This document shows positions 22,408 through 30,303 of a stretch of DNA of 37,789 nt, piece by piece (the stretch's first letter is position 1; every line of letters begins with the position of its first letter). The DNA is taken from positions 52,407 to 90,195 of the forward strand of contig JAJQFJ010000057.1 of NCBI GenBank assembly GCA_021201185.1, in the 5' to 3' direction. The stretch is from Clostridiales bacterium (GTDB lineage: Bacteria; Bacillota; Clostridia; Oscillospirales; Oscillospiraceae). The notes below the pieces were generated by a model. That model was given only the letters and a program-made list of their open reading frames with translations, made no database searches and had not been told where the DNA came from. The position numbers were made by a program, and so were the translations under genes.

Positions 22408-23598
22408 TCATTCAGCCAGGAACCGCTCCAGACGGTCCAGGCCCTTTTTGATGTTCTCCATGGAGGCGGCGTAGCTCCAACGGAGGAAGCCGTCGATGCC
22501 GAAGCCGGAGCAGGGCACCAGGCAGACCAGCCCCTCCTTGAGGAAGGCGTCGCTGAAATCGTCGGCGGAGCCGATGTAGTGGCCCCGGATGGTCCGGCCC
22601 AGCTGCTCCTTGATGTTGACCATGACGTAGAAGGCCCCCTGGGGCTTCAAGCAGCTGAGTCCGGGGATGGCGTTGATGCGGTCCACCAGATAGTTCCGGC
22701 GCTCCTCAAAGGCCTGGCGCATGACCTCGGCGGAAGCCTGGTCCGCCTCCAGAGCCATGGCGGAGGCCGCCTGGGTGATAGAGCAGGGGCTGCCGGTGGA
22801 GTGGCTCAGGTAGTTGGCGGCCACCTTGGCGATGGTCTCGTCGCAGGCCAGATAGCCCAGCCGCCAGCCGGTCATGGCGTAGCTCTTGGAGACGCCGTTG
22901 ATGAGGATGGTGCGCCGCTTGACCTCCTCGCCCAGAGAGGCCACAGAGACGAAGGTATTGTCGTCATAGACCAGCTTGTAGTAAATCTCGTCGGAGAGGA
23001 TATAGAGGTCGTGCTTCACGCACACCGCAGCCAGGGCCTCCAGCTCCTCCCGGGTGTAGAGCATACCGGTGGGGTTAGAGGGGTTGTTGAGCATGACGCA
23101 CTTGGTATTGGGGGTGACGGCGGCCTCCAGCTTTTCAGGGGTGAGCTTGAAATCCTCCTCCTCGGTGGCCAGGACGCAGACGGGGACGCCGCCCACCATC
23201 TTCACCAGCTCCACATAGCTGACCCAGTAGGGGGCGGGGATGATGACCTCGTCTCCCGGATTGACCAGAGTGCGGAGGGCGATGTAGACGCAGTGCTTGG
23301 CGCCGGAGGAGCAGACGATCTGGGGCGGCTCATAGTACAGGCCCAGGTCCTCCTTCAGCCGGTCGCAGATGGCAATCTTCAGGTCCATGGTGCCGGAGGC
23401 GGGGGTGTAGCGGGTCTGGTTGTGGATAATGGCCTCCACGGCGGCCAGCTTGATGTGGTCCGGCGTGGGGAAGTCCGGCTCCCCGGCGGCGAAGCCCAGC
23501 ACGTCCACCCCGTTGGCCTTCATCTCCTTATAGAGGGAGTCCAGCGCCATGGTGGTGGATGCCTGGACATTTGATGCAATGGAAGAAATGGGTTTCAA
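22408..23598 (-). CDS. pyridoxal phosphate-dependent aminotransferase class I (aspartate aminotransferase type)
   Basis: The 396-residue product belongs to the AspC/Ib subgroup of fold-type I aminotransferases. LGFAAGEPDFPTP (~33-45) is the substrate-side N-terminal motif, NNPSNPTG (~174-181) is the cofactor-binding loop, and SKSYAMTGWRLGY carries the Schiff-base lysine, Lys238. Aspartate/2-oxoglutarate exchange is the most likely reaction; the family also includes prephenate and aromatic transaminases. The start is taken as TTG at 23598 (minus strand), because GGGAGGT is 7 nt upstream and the product then begins KPISSIASNVQAS as in relatives. An in-frame ATG at 23652 overlaps the promoter and is rejected. 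It is a single-gene unit ending at the shared terminator. Confidence 0.93.
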   Translation of the reverse strand: MKPISSIASNVQASTTMALDSLYKEMKANGVDVLGFAAGEPDFPTPDHIKLAAVEAIIHNQTRYTPASGTMDLKIAICDRLKEDLGLYYEPPQIVCSSGAKHCVYIALRTLVNPGDEVIIPAPYWVSYVELVKMVGGVPVCVLATEEEDFKLTPEKLEAAVTPNTKCVMLNNPSNPTGMLYTREELEALAAVCVKHDLYILSDEIYYKLVYDDNTFVSVASLGEEVKRRTILINGVSKSYAMTGWRLGYLACDETIAKVAANYLSHSTGSPCSITQAASAMALEADQASAEVMRQAFEERRNYLVDRINAIPGLSCLKPQGAFYVMVNIKEQLGRTIRGHYIGSADDFSDAFLKEGLVCLVPCSGFGIDGFLRWSYAASMENIKKGLDRLERFLAE

Positions 23599-23631
23599 GC
23601 GGATTACCTCCCAATCATTTTCTCGTGGTTT

Positions 23632-23660
23632 AGTATACTGCTTTTCTTGCATCTCTGCAA
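23632..23660 (-). promoter_or_regulatory. promoter of the aminotransferase gene
   Basis: On the minus strand, -35 TTGCAG (23655-23660) and -10 TATACT (23632-23637) are separated by exactly 17 bp. The expected start site lies just inside the open frame upstream of TTG 23598, which supports that start codon. Confidence 0.75.
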
Positions 23661-23750
23661 GCCCAAAACGGCAAAAACGGCGAAAAAATGAAAGAGAAGC
23701 CAGTCAGAGTTTCATGTTTTGGGAATAGTGACCAAGACCGGACGGCAGGA

Positions 23751-23781
23751 TTTTGCAGGGTAGGAGGGATTTCCTGCAAAA
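23751..23781. repeat. 9-bp perfect inverted repeat upstream of the aminotransferase promoter
   Basis: TTTTGCAGG (23751-23759) and CCTGCAAAA (23773-23781) are separated by 13 bp. The distance to the -35 of the aminotransferase promoter is about 90 bp. It may be a hairpin or a binding site; no function can be assigned. Confidence 0.4.
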
Positions 23782-23811
23782 CGGTGGAGCTAGGATTAGG
23801 TGCAACCCCTT

Positions 23812-24066
23812 GGCTCCCTCTTTGAGGCAGGGAGCGTAGCGGAAGTGCCGCTTGACGGCGGAGCTGGCTGCCCGAAGGGCAGACTGAGGGAGAGCAGTAC
23901 GCATCCTCGACACTGTAAAAACCATTGGCGAATTCGTAACAGCCCCTACGAATTCGCCGGTAGATTTTTGCTGAATGATTGTGCCTGCTGCTCTCCCTCC
24001 GTCACGGCTGACGCCGTGCCACCTCTACCGCCTGACAGCGGCACTTCGCCTCACGGAGGGAGGCAA
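23812..24066. repeat. mosaic palindromic repeat, copy A
   Basis: Three modules are seen. Module 1 (23812-23892) has outer arms CTCCCTC/GAGGGAG and an inner CTGCCC-GAA-GGGCAG (23868-23882). Module 2 (23927-23958) is a perfect 12-bp inverted repeat GGCGAATTCGTA/TACGAATTCGCC. Module 3 (23993-24062) has outer arms CTCCCTCCGT/ACGGAGGGAG and an inner CACGGC/GCCGTG (24003-24018). The string GTGCCTGCTGC joins modules 2 and 3, as in copy B at 35040. Module 1 is related to the CCCTCAGTC part of copy B in reverse orientation. No ORF is supported between 23661 and 24112. Confidence 0.7.
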
Positions 24067-24112
24067 GGGCCCCCTCTCCGTATTTCATTCCACAATAACC
24101 CCTTTTCCCTAC

Positions 24113-24141
24113 TTGTTGAACAGAGACAAATGTGCTATACT
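24113..24141 (+). promoter_or_regulatory. promoter of the ddl-to-uppP gene run
   Basis: -35 TTGTTG (24113-24118), a 17-bp spacer and -10 TATACT (24136-24141) with an extended TGC. It lies 55 bp before the ddl start codon. Confidence 0.7.
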
Positions 24142-24195
24142 TTAACCTGTATGAATACGTCCCGCTCTGTGGGACGGTATGAAGGAGTGTAATCC

Positions 24196-25257
24196 ATGAA
24201 GATCGTGGTTTTGGCGGGAGGTCTGTCGGGAGAGCGGAACGTCTCCCTCTCCTCCGGGGTCATGGTGGCCCAGGCCCTCCGTGGCTATGGACATGAGGTG
24301 GCGCTGGTGGATATGTTCTTCGGCCTGGAGGGCTGCACCGACAGCCTGGAGAGCCGGTTCCAGGCACCCCTTCCTCTCCAGTGGCGTTATGTGGCGGCGG
24401 AGGCTCCCGACCTGAAGGCGGTGCGGGCCAGCCGGAAGGATAAAAGTCCCTCTCTCTTTGGCCCCGGCGTGCTGGAGCTGTGCCGCATGGCGGACATCGT
24501 CTATCTGGCCCTCCACGGGGATGTGGGGGAGAACGGCAGCGTACAGGCCGCCTTTGACCTGATGGGCATCCCCTATACCGGTTCCGGCTCCTTCCCCAGT
24601 GCCATCGCCATGGATAAGGACCTGACCAAGCGGCTCATCGCTGACACGGGGGTCAAGACCCCCGCCTGGCGCAAGGTGGTGTATACCGTGGAAGACATCC
24701 CCGCTCTGGTGGAGGAGACTGCCCTGCCGGTGGTGGTGAAGCCTCTGGACTCCGGCTCCTCTATCGGCGTGGCCATCGCCTCCACGAAGGAGGAGCTGCA
24801 AGCCGCCCTGACGGACTGCCTGAACTACGGCGGACGGGTGGTGCTGGAGCAGTACATCCAGGGCCGGGAAATTCAGATGGCCTGGCTGGAGGGCCACGTC
24901 CTCCCCTCCATTGAGATCATCCCCAAGGAGGGCTTTTACGACTACAAGAACAAGTATCAGCCCGGGGCCACCGTGGAGATTACCCCCTCTCCCATCCCAG
25001 CCGAGTGGGAGGAGCGGATCGCCAGAGACACGAAAACGGTGTTTGAGACGGTGGGGCTCTCCGTCTACGCCCGGGCGGACTTTATCGTCACCGAGGACGG
25101 TACCCCCTGGTTTTTGGAGATCAATACCCTGCCGGGGATGACCCCCACCAGCCTGGTGCCCCAGGAGGCCCAGGCCGCAGGTATCGGCTACGGCGATCTG
25201 TGCGAGATCGTTATCAAACAGTCCCTGAAGGCCAGAGGCCGGGAGAGAGAGGAATAA
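24196..25257 (+). CDS. ddl: D-alanine--D-alanine ligase
   Basis: The 353-residue product joins two D-alanines with ATP for the peptidoglycan stem peptide. It is an ATP-grasp protein. The N-terminus VVLAGGLSGERNVSLSSG is the Ddl signature, with the active-site Glu in SGERN. LHGDVGENGSVQ (~97-108), the glycine-rich VVKPLDSGSSIGV (~178-190) and the metal-binding FLEINTLPGMTPTS (~307-320) follow. The residue at the usual subsite-2 position has the KYQPGATVEITP context (~249-260); I cannot tell from sequence alone whether D-lactate or D-serine is used instead. GAAGGAG precedes ATG 24196. murF starts 6 nt after the stop, so these two consecutive pathway steps are coupled. Confidence 0.94.
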   Translation: MKIVVLAGGLSGERNVSLSSGVMVAQALRGYGHEVALVDMFFGLEGCTDSLESRFQAPLPLQWRYVAAEAPDLKAVRASRKDKSPSLFGPGVLELCRMADIVYLALHGDVGENGSVQAAFDLMGIPYTGSGSFPSAIAMDKDLTKRLIADTGVKTPAWRKVVYTVEDIPALVEETALPVVVKPLDSGSSIGVAIASTKEELQAALTDCLNYGGRVVLEQYIQGREIQMAWLEGHVLPSIEIIPKEGFYDYKNKYQPGATVEITPSPIPAEWEERIARDTKTVFETVGLSVYARADFIVTEDGTPWFLEINTLPGMTPTSLVPQEAQAAGIGYGDLCEIVIKQSLKARGREREE

Positions 25258-25263
25258 GGACAG

Positions 25264-26652
25264 ATGGAATCGATCACAGTTGCAGAGCTTCTGACCGCCG
25301 TCAACGGCGAGCTGCTCCAGCCCTACGACGAGCAAACGTCTTTTGCCCAGGTGGACACGGACAGCCGGAGCATCACCCCCGGCTCCCTCTTTATCCCCCT
25401 GGTGGGGGAGACCTTCGACGGCCACAGGTATCTGGACCAGGCCCTGGAGCAGGGCGCGGTGGGCTGCCTGACTCAGATGCCCATGGAGACCTATCGCCCC
25501 GACCGGTTCTATGTTCTGGTGGAGGACACCACCACCGCCCTGGGGGATCTGGCCCGGTACTACCGGAGCCGGTTCCACATCAGGGTGATCGGCATCACCG
25601 GCAGCGTGGGCAAGACCACCACCAAGGATATGGTGGCCTCGGTGCTCAGCCGGAGGTACAACGTCCTCAAGACCCATGGGAACTATAACAACAATATTGG
25701 CGTACCCAAGACCCTCTTTGGCCTCAACGCCTCCCATCAGGTGGCGGTGGTGGAGATGGGCATGAACCACATGGGGGAGATCGACTATCTCACCCGCATC
25801 GCTCAGCCGGACATCGCCATCATCACCAACATCGGAGACGCCCACATTGAGAACCTGGGCAGCCGGGAGAACACCCTCCAGGCCAAGGCGGAGATCTTCA
25901 ATGGCATGAAGCCGGAGGGGATGGCGGTGCTCAACGGCGACGACCCGCTTCTGTCCAAGCTGGGCGGGGTGCTCATCCACCCCATCACCTGGTACGGGGA
26001 GAGCGACCGCTGCGCCTTCCGCTGCACCTCCATCACCGAGACGGACCGGGACTGCATGGCCCTGGAGACGGAGACCCCGGAGGGGAGTCTCTCCGCCACC
26101 ATCCACTGTCTGGGCCGGCACCTGCTGTACCCTGCCCTGTCTGCGGCGGCGGTGGGCTGCCTGCTGGGCCTGACCAATGAAGAAATTCAGGCTGGCATCG
26201 AGGACTTCGTCCCCACCAAAATGCGGATGGACGTGGTGCGCTGTCCGGGAGATGTGACCATTCTCAACGACACCTATAACGCCAACCCCCAGTCCATGCG
26301 GGCGGCGGTAGATGTGCTGGTAAACTACTCCGGCAGCAGCCGTATCGCCGTTCTGGGGGATATGCTGGAGCTGGGAAACTTGGGCCCCGTTCTCCACGAG
26401 AGCGTGGGGACCTTTGTGGGCGCCTCCACAATAGACTGTCTCATCACGGTGGGTCAGCTGGGCGCCTGTATTGCCCGGGGCGCCCGGGAGACGGGCATGG
26501 AGCGGGTCTATGACTGCCCGGACAAGGAGAGCGCCAAGGTGGCGCTGGCCCAGGTGCTCCGGCCAGGCTCCGTCGTCCTATGCAAGGCCAGCCGGGGCAT
26601 GAAATTTGAAGAGCTGGTGGACTATCTGAAGCGGCTCGCCGCCAGCGAGTGA
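25264..26652 (+). CDS. murF: UDP-N-acetylmuramoyl-tripeptide--D-alanyl-D-alanine ligase
   Basis: The 462-residue product adds the D-Ala-D-Ala made by Ddl to the UDP-MurNAc-tripeptide in the cytoplasm. It has the three Mur ligase domains: N-terminal uracil-binding (TDSRSITPGSLFIPL, ~38-52), the central ATPase with VIGITGSVGKTTTKD (~108-122) and NYNNNIGVP (~141-149), and the C-terminal domain with LNDTYNANPQSMRAA (~337-351). The start at ATG 25264 lies 6 nt after the ddl stop, and the ABC-F gene begins 6 nt after its stop. Length and motif order are normal for MurF. Confidence 0.96.
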   Translation: MESITVAELLTAVNGELLQPYDEQTSFAQVDTDSRSITPGSLFIPLVGETFDGHRYLDQALEQGAVGCLTQMPMETYRPDRFYVLVEDTTTALGDLARYYRSRFHIRVIGITGSVGKTTTKDMVASVLSRRYNVLKTHGNYNNNIGVPKTLFGLNASHQVAVVEMGMNHMGEIDYLTRIAQPDIAIITNIGDAHIENLGSRENTLQAKAEIFNGMKPEGMAVLNGDDPLLSKLGGVLIHPITWYGESDRCAFRCTSITETDRDCMALETETPEGSLSATIHCLGRHLLYPALSAAAVGCLLGLTNEEIQAGIEDFVPTKMRMDVVRCPGDVTILNDTYNANPQSMRAAVDVLVNYSGSSRIAVLGDMLELGNLGPVLHESVGTFVGASTIDCLITVGQLGACIARGARETGMERVYDCPDKESAKVALAQVLRPGSVVLCKASRGMKFEELVDYLKRLAASE

Positions 26653-26658
26653 TACTGT

Positions 26659-28554
26659 ATGATCGACATTACCGTACAAAACCTGGTCAAATCCTTCGAG
26701 GTGGGGGAGAACCTGCTGGACGGACTGACCTTTCAGGTGAACGCCGGAGAACGGGTGGGCATTCTGGGCAAAAACGGCTGCGGCAAGACCTCCCTGTTCA
26801 AAATCATCACCGGGGAGTACGACTGGGACGAGGGCCAGGTGACGGTGGCCCCTGGGGAAAAGGTGGGGCTCATCTCCCAGATCCCCCATTACCCCCAGGG
26901 CTACTCGGTGGAGGACGTGCTGGACACCGCCTTTCGCCACCTCCAACAGGCAGAGCGGGAGCTGGCCGACCTGGAGGAGCGGATGTCCCGGGGAGACGCA
27001 GACCGGGAGACCCTGGCCCGGTACGACAGCCTGTCCCAGTCCTACCTGACCGCCGGGGGCTACAGCACCCAGGTCCAGAAGGGAAAGGTATGTAACGGCC
27101 TCCAGATCTCCCAGGAGATGCGGCAGCAGAGCTTTGACGAGCTCTCCGGCGGGGAAAAGACCCGGGTGAACCTGGCCCGTCTCATCCTGGAGGACACGGA
27201 CATCCTGCTCCTGGACGAGCCCACCAACCACCTGGACCTCCGGGCCACAGAATGGCTGGAGGAATATCTGGACTCCTTCCGGGGCACCGTCCTGGCCATC
27301 TCCCACGACCGCTATTTCCTCGACCGGGTGGTCAAACGCATCGTAGAGATCGACCGGGGAAGGGCCAGCTTTTACTCCGGCAACTATTCCTTCTACGTGG
27401 TGGAGAAGGAGCGACGCTATCAGGAGCAGCTCCGCCAGTACGAGAAGGAGCAGGCCAAGGTGGCCCAGCTGGAGGAGGCTGCCGAGAAAATGCGGATGTG
27501 GGCCTTTAAGGGGAAGGACAAGACCTATAAACGGGTATTCTCCATGGAAAAGCGCATCCAGCGGCTCCAGACCCAGGATAAGCCCATCGGCCCGGAAAAG
27601 ATCATGACCACAGGCTTTGGGGAGCGGGAGTTCCGGGGAGATATGCTCTTCGCCGTCTCCAACCTCTCCAAGTCCTTCGGGGAGCGGACCCTTTTCTCTG
27701 GCTGGAGCGCGGAGGTCCTGGGAGGCGAGCGCATCGCCCTCTTAGGGGACAACGGCACCGGCAAGACCACCTTTCTGAAAATCCTCCTGGGGGACGAGAC
27801 GCCGGACACCGGCAGGATACGCTTTGGCCCCACCGTCAAGACAGGCTATCTCCCCCAGATCGTCCGGTTCGACCACCCGGAGCGGAATCTGGTGGACACC
27901 CTCATCTGGGAGGACAACTGCTCCGCCCAAGAGGCCAGGGACCGGCTGGGGGCCTTCCGCTTCCGAGGCGAGGACGTATTCAAGCCGGTGGGGGCCCTCT
28001 CCGGCGGGGAGCTGTCCCGGCTCAAGCTGTGCCAGCTCATGGCAAAGAACATCAACCTCCTGGTGCTGGACGAGCCCACCAACCATCTGGACATCGCCTC
28101 CCGGGAGTGGATTGAAAACGCCGTGGAGGCCTACGAGGGGGCGCTGCTCTTCGTCTCCCACGACCGGTACTTCATCAACCGCTTCGCCACCCGTATCTGG
28201 ATGCTGGAGGACGGGAAGATCACCGATTTCCGGGGCAATTATGAGCTCTGGCAGCAGAAAAAGGCCCGGGAGGCAGAACTGCGCAACGCCGTGAAGCCCC
28301 AGCAGACGGAGAAAAAGCCCCGGAAGGAGAAGCCCACCGGCGGCACCAAACAGCTGGAAAAGGAGCTTCGGGCCACGGAGCGGCAGATACAGCGTCTGGA
28401 GGAACAGAACGCCGCCCTCACCGATGAGATGGAGGCCAACGCCTCAGACTATAAAAAGCTCCAGGAGCTGACGCAGCAGCAGTCCGCCCTGGAGACAGAG
28501 CTGACGGAGGCATACGAGCGATGGGAAAGCCTGTCCGAACGCCTGGGAGGGTGA
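26659..28554 (+). CDS. ABC-F family ATPase
   Basis: The 631-residue product carries two ABC ATPase domains and no membrane segments, so it is a soluble ABC-F protein acting on ribosomes. Walker A motifs are GILGKNGCGKTS (~34-45) and ALLGDNGTGKTT (~361-372). Signature motifs LSGGEKTRVNLA and LSGGELSRLKLC follow, each with a DEPTNHLD Walker B. The inter-domain P-site tRNA linker (RMWAFKGKDKTYKRVFSMEK) is present near residues 278-297. A charged, coiled-coil C-terminal extension (~540-631) resembles the YdiF/Uup type. Antibiotic-resistance ABC-F proteins have the same build, but nothing here points to resistance. It sits in a run with cell wall and translation genes. Confidence 0.92.
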   Translation: MIDITVQNLVKSFEVGENLLDGLTFQVNAGERVGILGKNGCGKTSLFKIITGEYDWDEGQVTVAPGEKVGLISQIPHYPQGYSVEDVLDTAFRHLQQAERELADLEERMSRGDADRETLARYDSLSQSYLTAGGYSTQVQKGKVCNGLQISQEMRQQSFDELSGGEKTRVNLARLILEDTDILLLDEPTNHLDLRATEWLEEYLDSFRGTVLAISHDRYFLDRVVKRIVEIDRGRASFYSGNYSFYVVEKERRYQEQLRQYEKEQAKVAQLEEAAEKMRMWAFKGKDKTYKRVFSMEKRIQRLQTQDKPIGPEKIMTTGFGEREFRGDMLFAVSNLSKSFGERTLFSGWSAEVLGGERIALLGDNGTGKTTFLKILLGDETPDTGRIRFGPTVKTGYLPQIVRFDHPERNLVDTLIWEDNCSAQEARDRLGAFRFRGEDVFKPVGALSGGELSRLKLCQLMAKNINLLVLDEPTNHLDIASREWIENAVEAYEGALLFVSHDRYFINRFATRIWMLEDGKITDFRGNYELWQQKKAREAELRNAVKPQQTEKKPRKEKPTGGTKQLEKELRATERQIQRLEEQNAALTDEMEANASDYKKLQELTQQQSALETELTEAYERWESLSERLGG

Positions 28555-28556
28555 GC

Positions 28557-29144
28557 ATGTTGACCTGCGTCCTGTTGGGCCTGCTCCTGGTGGGCCTTGG
28601 GTGTTTCCTGGTGCTGGAGGGGGTCGTCATCGCCGGTTCCCGCAGCGATTTGAAGGACGACCCGGACGCCGTCATCATCCTGGGCTGCAAGATCTGGGGA
28701 GAGGAGCCATCTCCCGCCCTCCGGCGGCGGCTGGACACCGCTCTGGACTATCTGGAGGAGCTGGAGAGCCGGGGTGTCTGTCCCGTCATCGTGGTCAGCG
28801 GCGGCCAGGGGGACGATGAGCCCATCAGTGAGGCACAGTCCATGGCGGACTATCTGACCGCCCACGGAGTAGACGAGAGCCGTGTCCTTCTGGAGGACAG
28901 GTCCACCAACACCCTGGAAAACCTGAAATACTCGTCGGCGCTGCTGGCAGAGCAGGGGATAGACGGGGGACACCTGACCGTCGTCTCCAACGGCTTCCAC
29001 CTGACCCGGGTGCGGCTGCTGGCGAAACGGCTGGGGCTGGACTGCTCCACGCTGAGCGCCCCTATGCCGGACTGGCCCTCCCGCATCTATTCCACCGTCC
29101 GGGAGGCCTTCGCCCTGGTGAAATCCTTCCTTTTGGACCGATAA
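28557..29144 (+). CDS. YdcF/DUF218 family membrane-anchored protein
   Basis: The 195-residue product has an N-terminal membrane anchor (residues ~1-24), then a DUF218 domain: DAVIILGCKIWGEEPSPALRRRL (the family's VVLGxxxxxxGxxSxxLxxRL pattern, ~38-60), IVVSGGQGDDEPISEA (~80-95), EDRSTNTLENL (~116-126) and VVSNGFHLTRV (~145-155). DUF218 includes E. coli SanA and YdcF and is linked to envelope integrity, but the reaction is not established. ATG 28557 is 2 nt after the ABC-F stop, with GGGAGG inside that gene, so translation is coupled. Confidence 0.85.
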   Translation: MLTCVLLGLLLVGLGCFLVLEGVVIAGSRSDLKDDPDAVIILGCKIWGEEPSPALRRRLDTALDYLEELESRGVCPVIVVSGGQGDDEPISEAQSMADYLTAHGVDESRVLLEDRSTNTLENLKYSSALLAEQGIDGGHLTVVSNGFHLTRVRLLAKRLGLDCSTLSAPMPDWPSRIYSTVREAFALVKSFLLDR

Positions 29145-29182
29145 GGCTCACTATTCACAGAAATGGTACGACAAGAGGCACT

Positions 29183-30250
29183 ATGCAGGATAAACTGGAA
29201 CAACTAGACCAGCGCTACAGCGCCCTCCAGGCCAGGCTCTCCGCCCCGGAGACCTACAGCGACGCCGGGGAGGTCGCCCGGCTCAACCGGGAGCTGGCGG
29301 AGATCGAGGAGGTCGTGCAGACCTACCGGCAGCAGCAGGCGGCCCAGGCCGCCATTGACGCCGCCCAGGAGCTGCTGGGCGAGCCTGACCCGGAGCTGCG
29401 GGAGCTGGCCCGGGAGGAGCTGCGGGAGGGGAAGGAGCGGCTGGAGGACCTCAACCGCCGGCTGCAGCTGTTGCTGCTCCCCAAAGACCCCAACGACGAC
29501 AAGCCCGTCATCGTGGAGATACGGGCAGGGGTCGGAGGAGAGGAGGCGGCTCTGTTCGCCCACTCCCTCTACCGGATGTACGCCATGTACGCCGACCGGA
29601 AGGGCTGGCAGCTCCAGGTGGTCAGCGCCAACGAGACGGAGCTGGGGGGCGTCCGGGAGCTGATCTTCACCATTGAGACCCCCGGGGCCTACTCCCGGAT
29701 GAAGTTCGAGAGCGGCGTCCACCGGGTCCAGCGGGTGCCGGAGACGGAGTCCGGCGGCCGTATCCACACATCCACCGCCACCGTGGCGGTCCTGCCCCAG
29801 GTGGACGAGGTGGACTTCCAGCTGGACCGGAAGGACCTGCGCATCGACACCTTCCGTTCCTCCGGGGCGGGAGGGCAGCACATCAACAAGACCTCCTCCG
29901 CCATCCGGGTGACCCATCTCCCCACAGGCATGGTGGTGGAGTGCCAGGACCAGCGGAGCCAGCTGCAAAACAAGGAGAAGGCACTTCAAATTCTACGCTC
30001 TCGCCTCTGGCAGCAGAAGGCCCAGGAGCAGGCGGACTCCGTCTCCCAGGAGCGAAGAAGCCAGGTGGGGGCCGGTATGCGCAACGAGAAGATACGGACC
30101 TATAACTTTCCTCAGGACCGGGTGACCGACCACCGCATCGGCCTGACCCTCTATCAGATCGACAGCGTCATGGACGGGGACCTGGACGGCATCATCGACG
30201 CCCTGGCCGCCGCCCGGCAGGCGGAGCTGCTGGCCGAGCTGGGAAGGTGA
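29183..30250 (+). CDS. prfA: peptide chain release factor 1
   Basis: The 355-residue product reads UAA and UAG stop codons. The catalytic GGQ is at residues 230-232 (SSGAGGQHINKTSSA). The stop-codon recognition P-x-T motif is PET in RVPETESGGRIHTS (~191-204), the form seen in Firmicutes RF1. The N-terminal domain 1 (~1-100) is helical and charged. AAGAGG precedes ATG 29183. The methyltransferase PrmC that modifies the GGQ glutamine is often a neighbour but is not in this window; instead a Sua5-CoaE fusion follows, and Sua5 is a common prfA neighbour. Confidence 0.97.
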   Translation: MQDKLEQLDQRYSALQARLSAPETYSDAGEVARLNRELAEIEEVVQTYRQQQAAQAAIDAAQELLGEPDPELRELAREELREGKERLEDLNRRLQLLLLPKDPNDDKPVIVEIRAGVGGEEAALFAHSLYRMYAMYADRKGWQLQVVSANETELGGVRELIFTIETPGAYSRMKFESGVHRVQRVPETESGGRIHTSTATVAVLPQVDEVDFQLDRKDLRIDTFRSSGAGGQHINKTSSAIRVTHLPTGMVVECQDQRSQLQNKEKALQILRSRLWQQKAQEQADSVSQERRSQVGAGMRNEKIRTYNFPQDRVTDHRIGLTLYQIDSVMDGDLDGIIDALAAARQAELLAELGR

Positions 30251-30303
30251 AACCTTCCCCCATTTTCCCGACAGGGGCTATCACAGAGAAAGAAGACCTG
30301 CTC

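Noticed and set aside
24142..26397. A 751-codon minus-strand frame across ddl and murF
   Set aside because: Both plus-strand genes are certain and the antisense product shows no recognisable domain.
26659..28554. ABC-F gene as an antibiotic-resistance determinant
   Set aside because: Its linker and coiled-coil tail fit a housekeeping YdiF/Uup-type protein, and the context is housekeeping genes; no resistance-specific feature can be seen.
30247..30303. GTG start of the Sua5-CoaE gene overlapping the prfA stop
   Set aside because: The extra 19 residues do not look like the Sua5 N-terminus, and the ribosome site would touch the start codon; kept only as an alternative.
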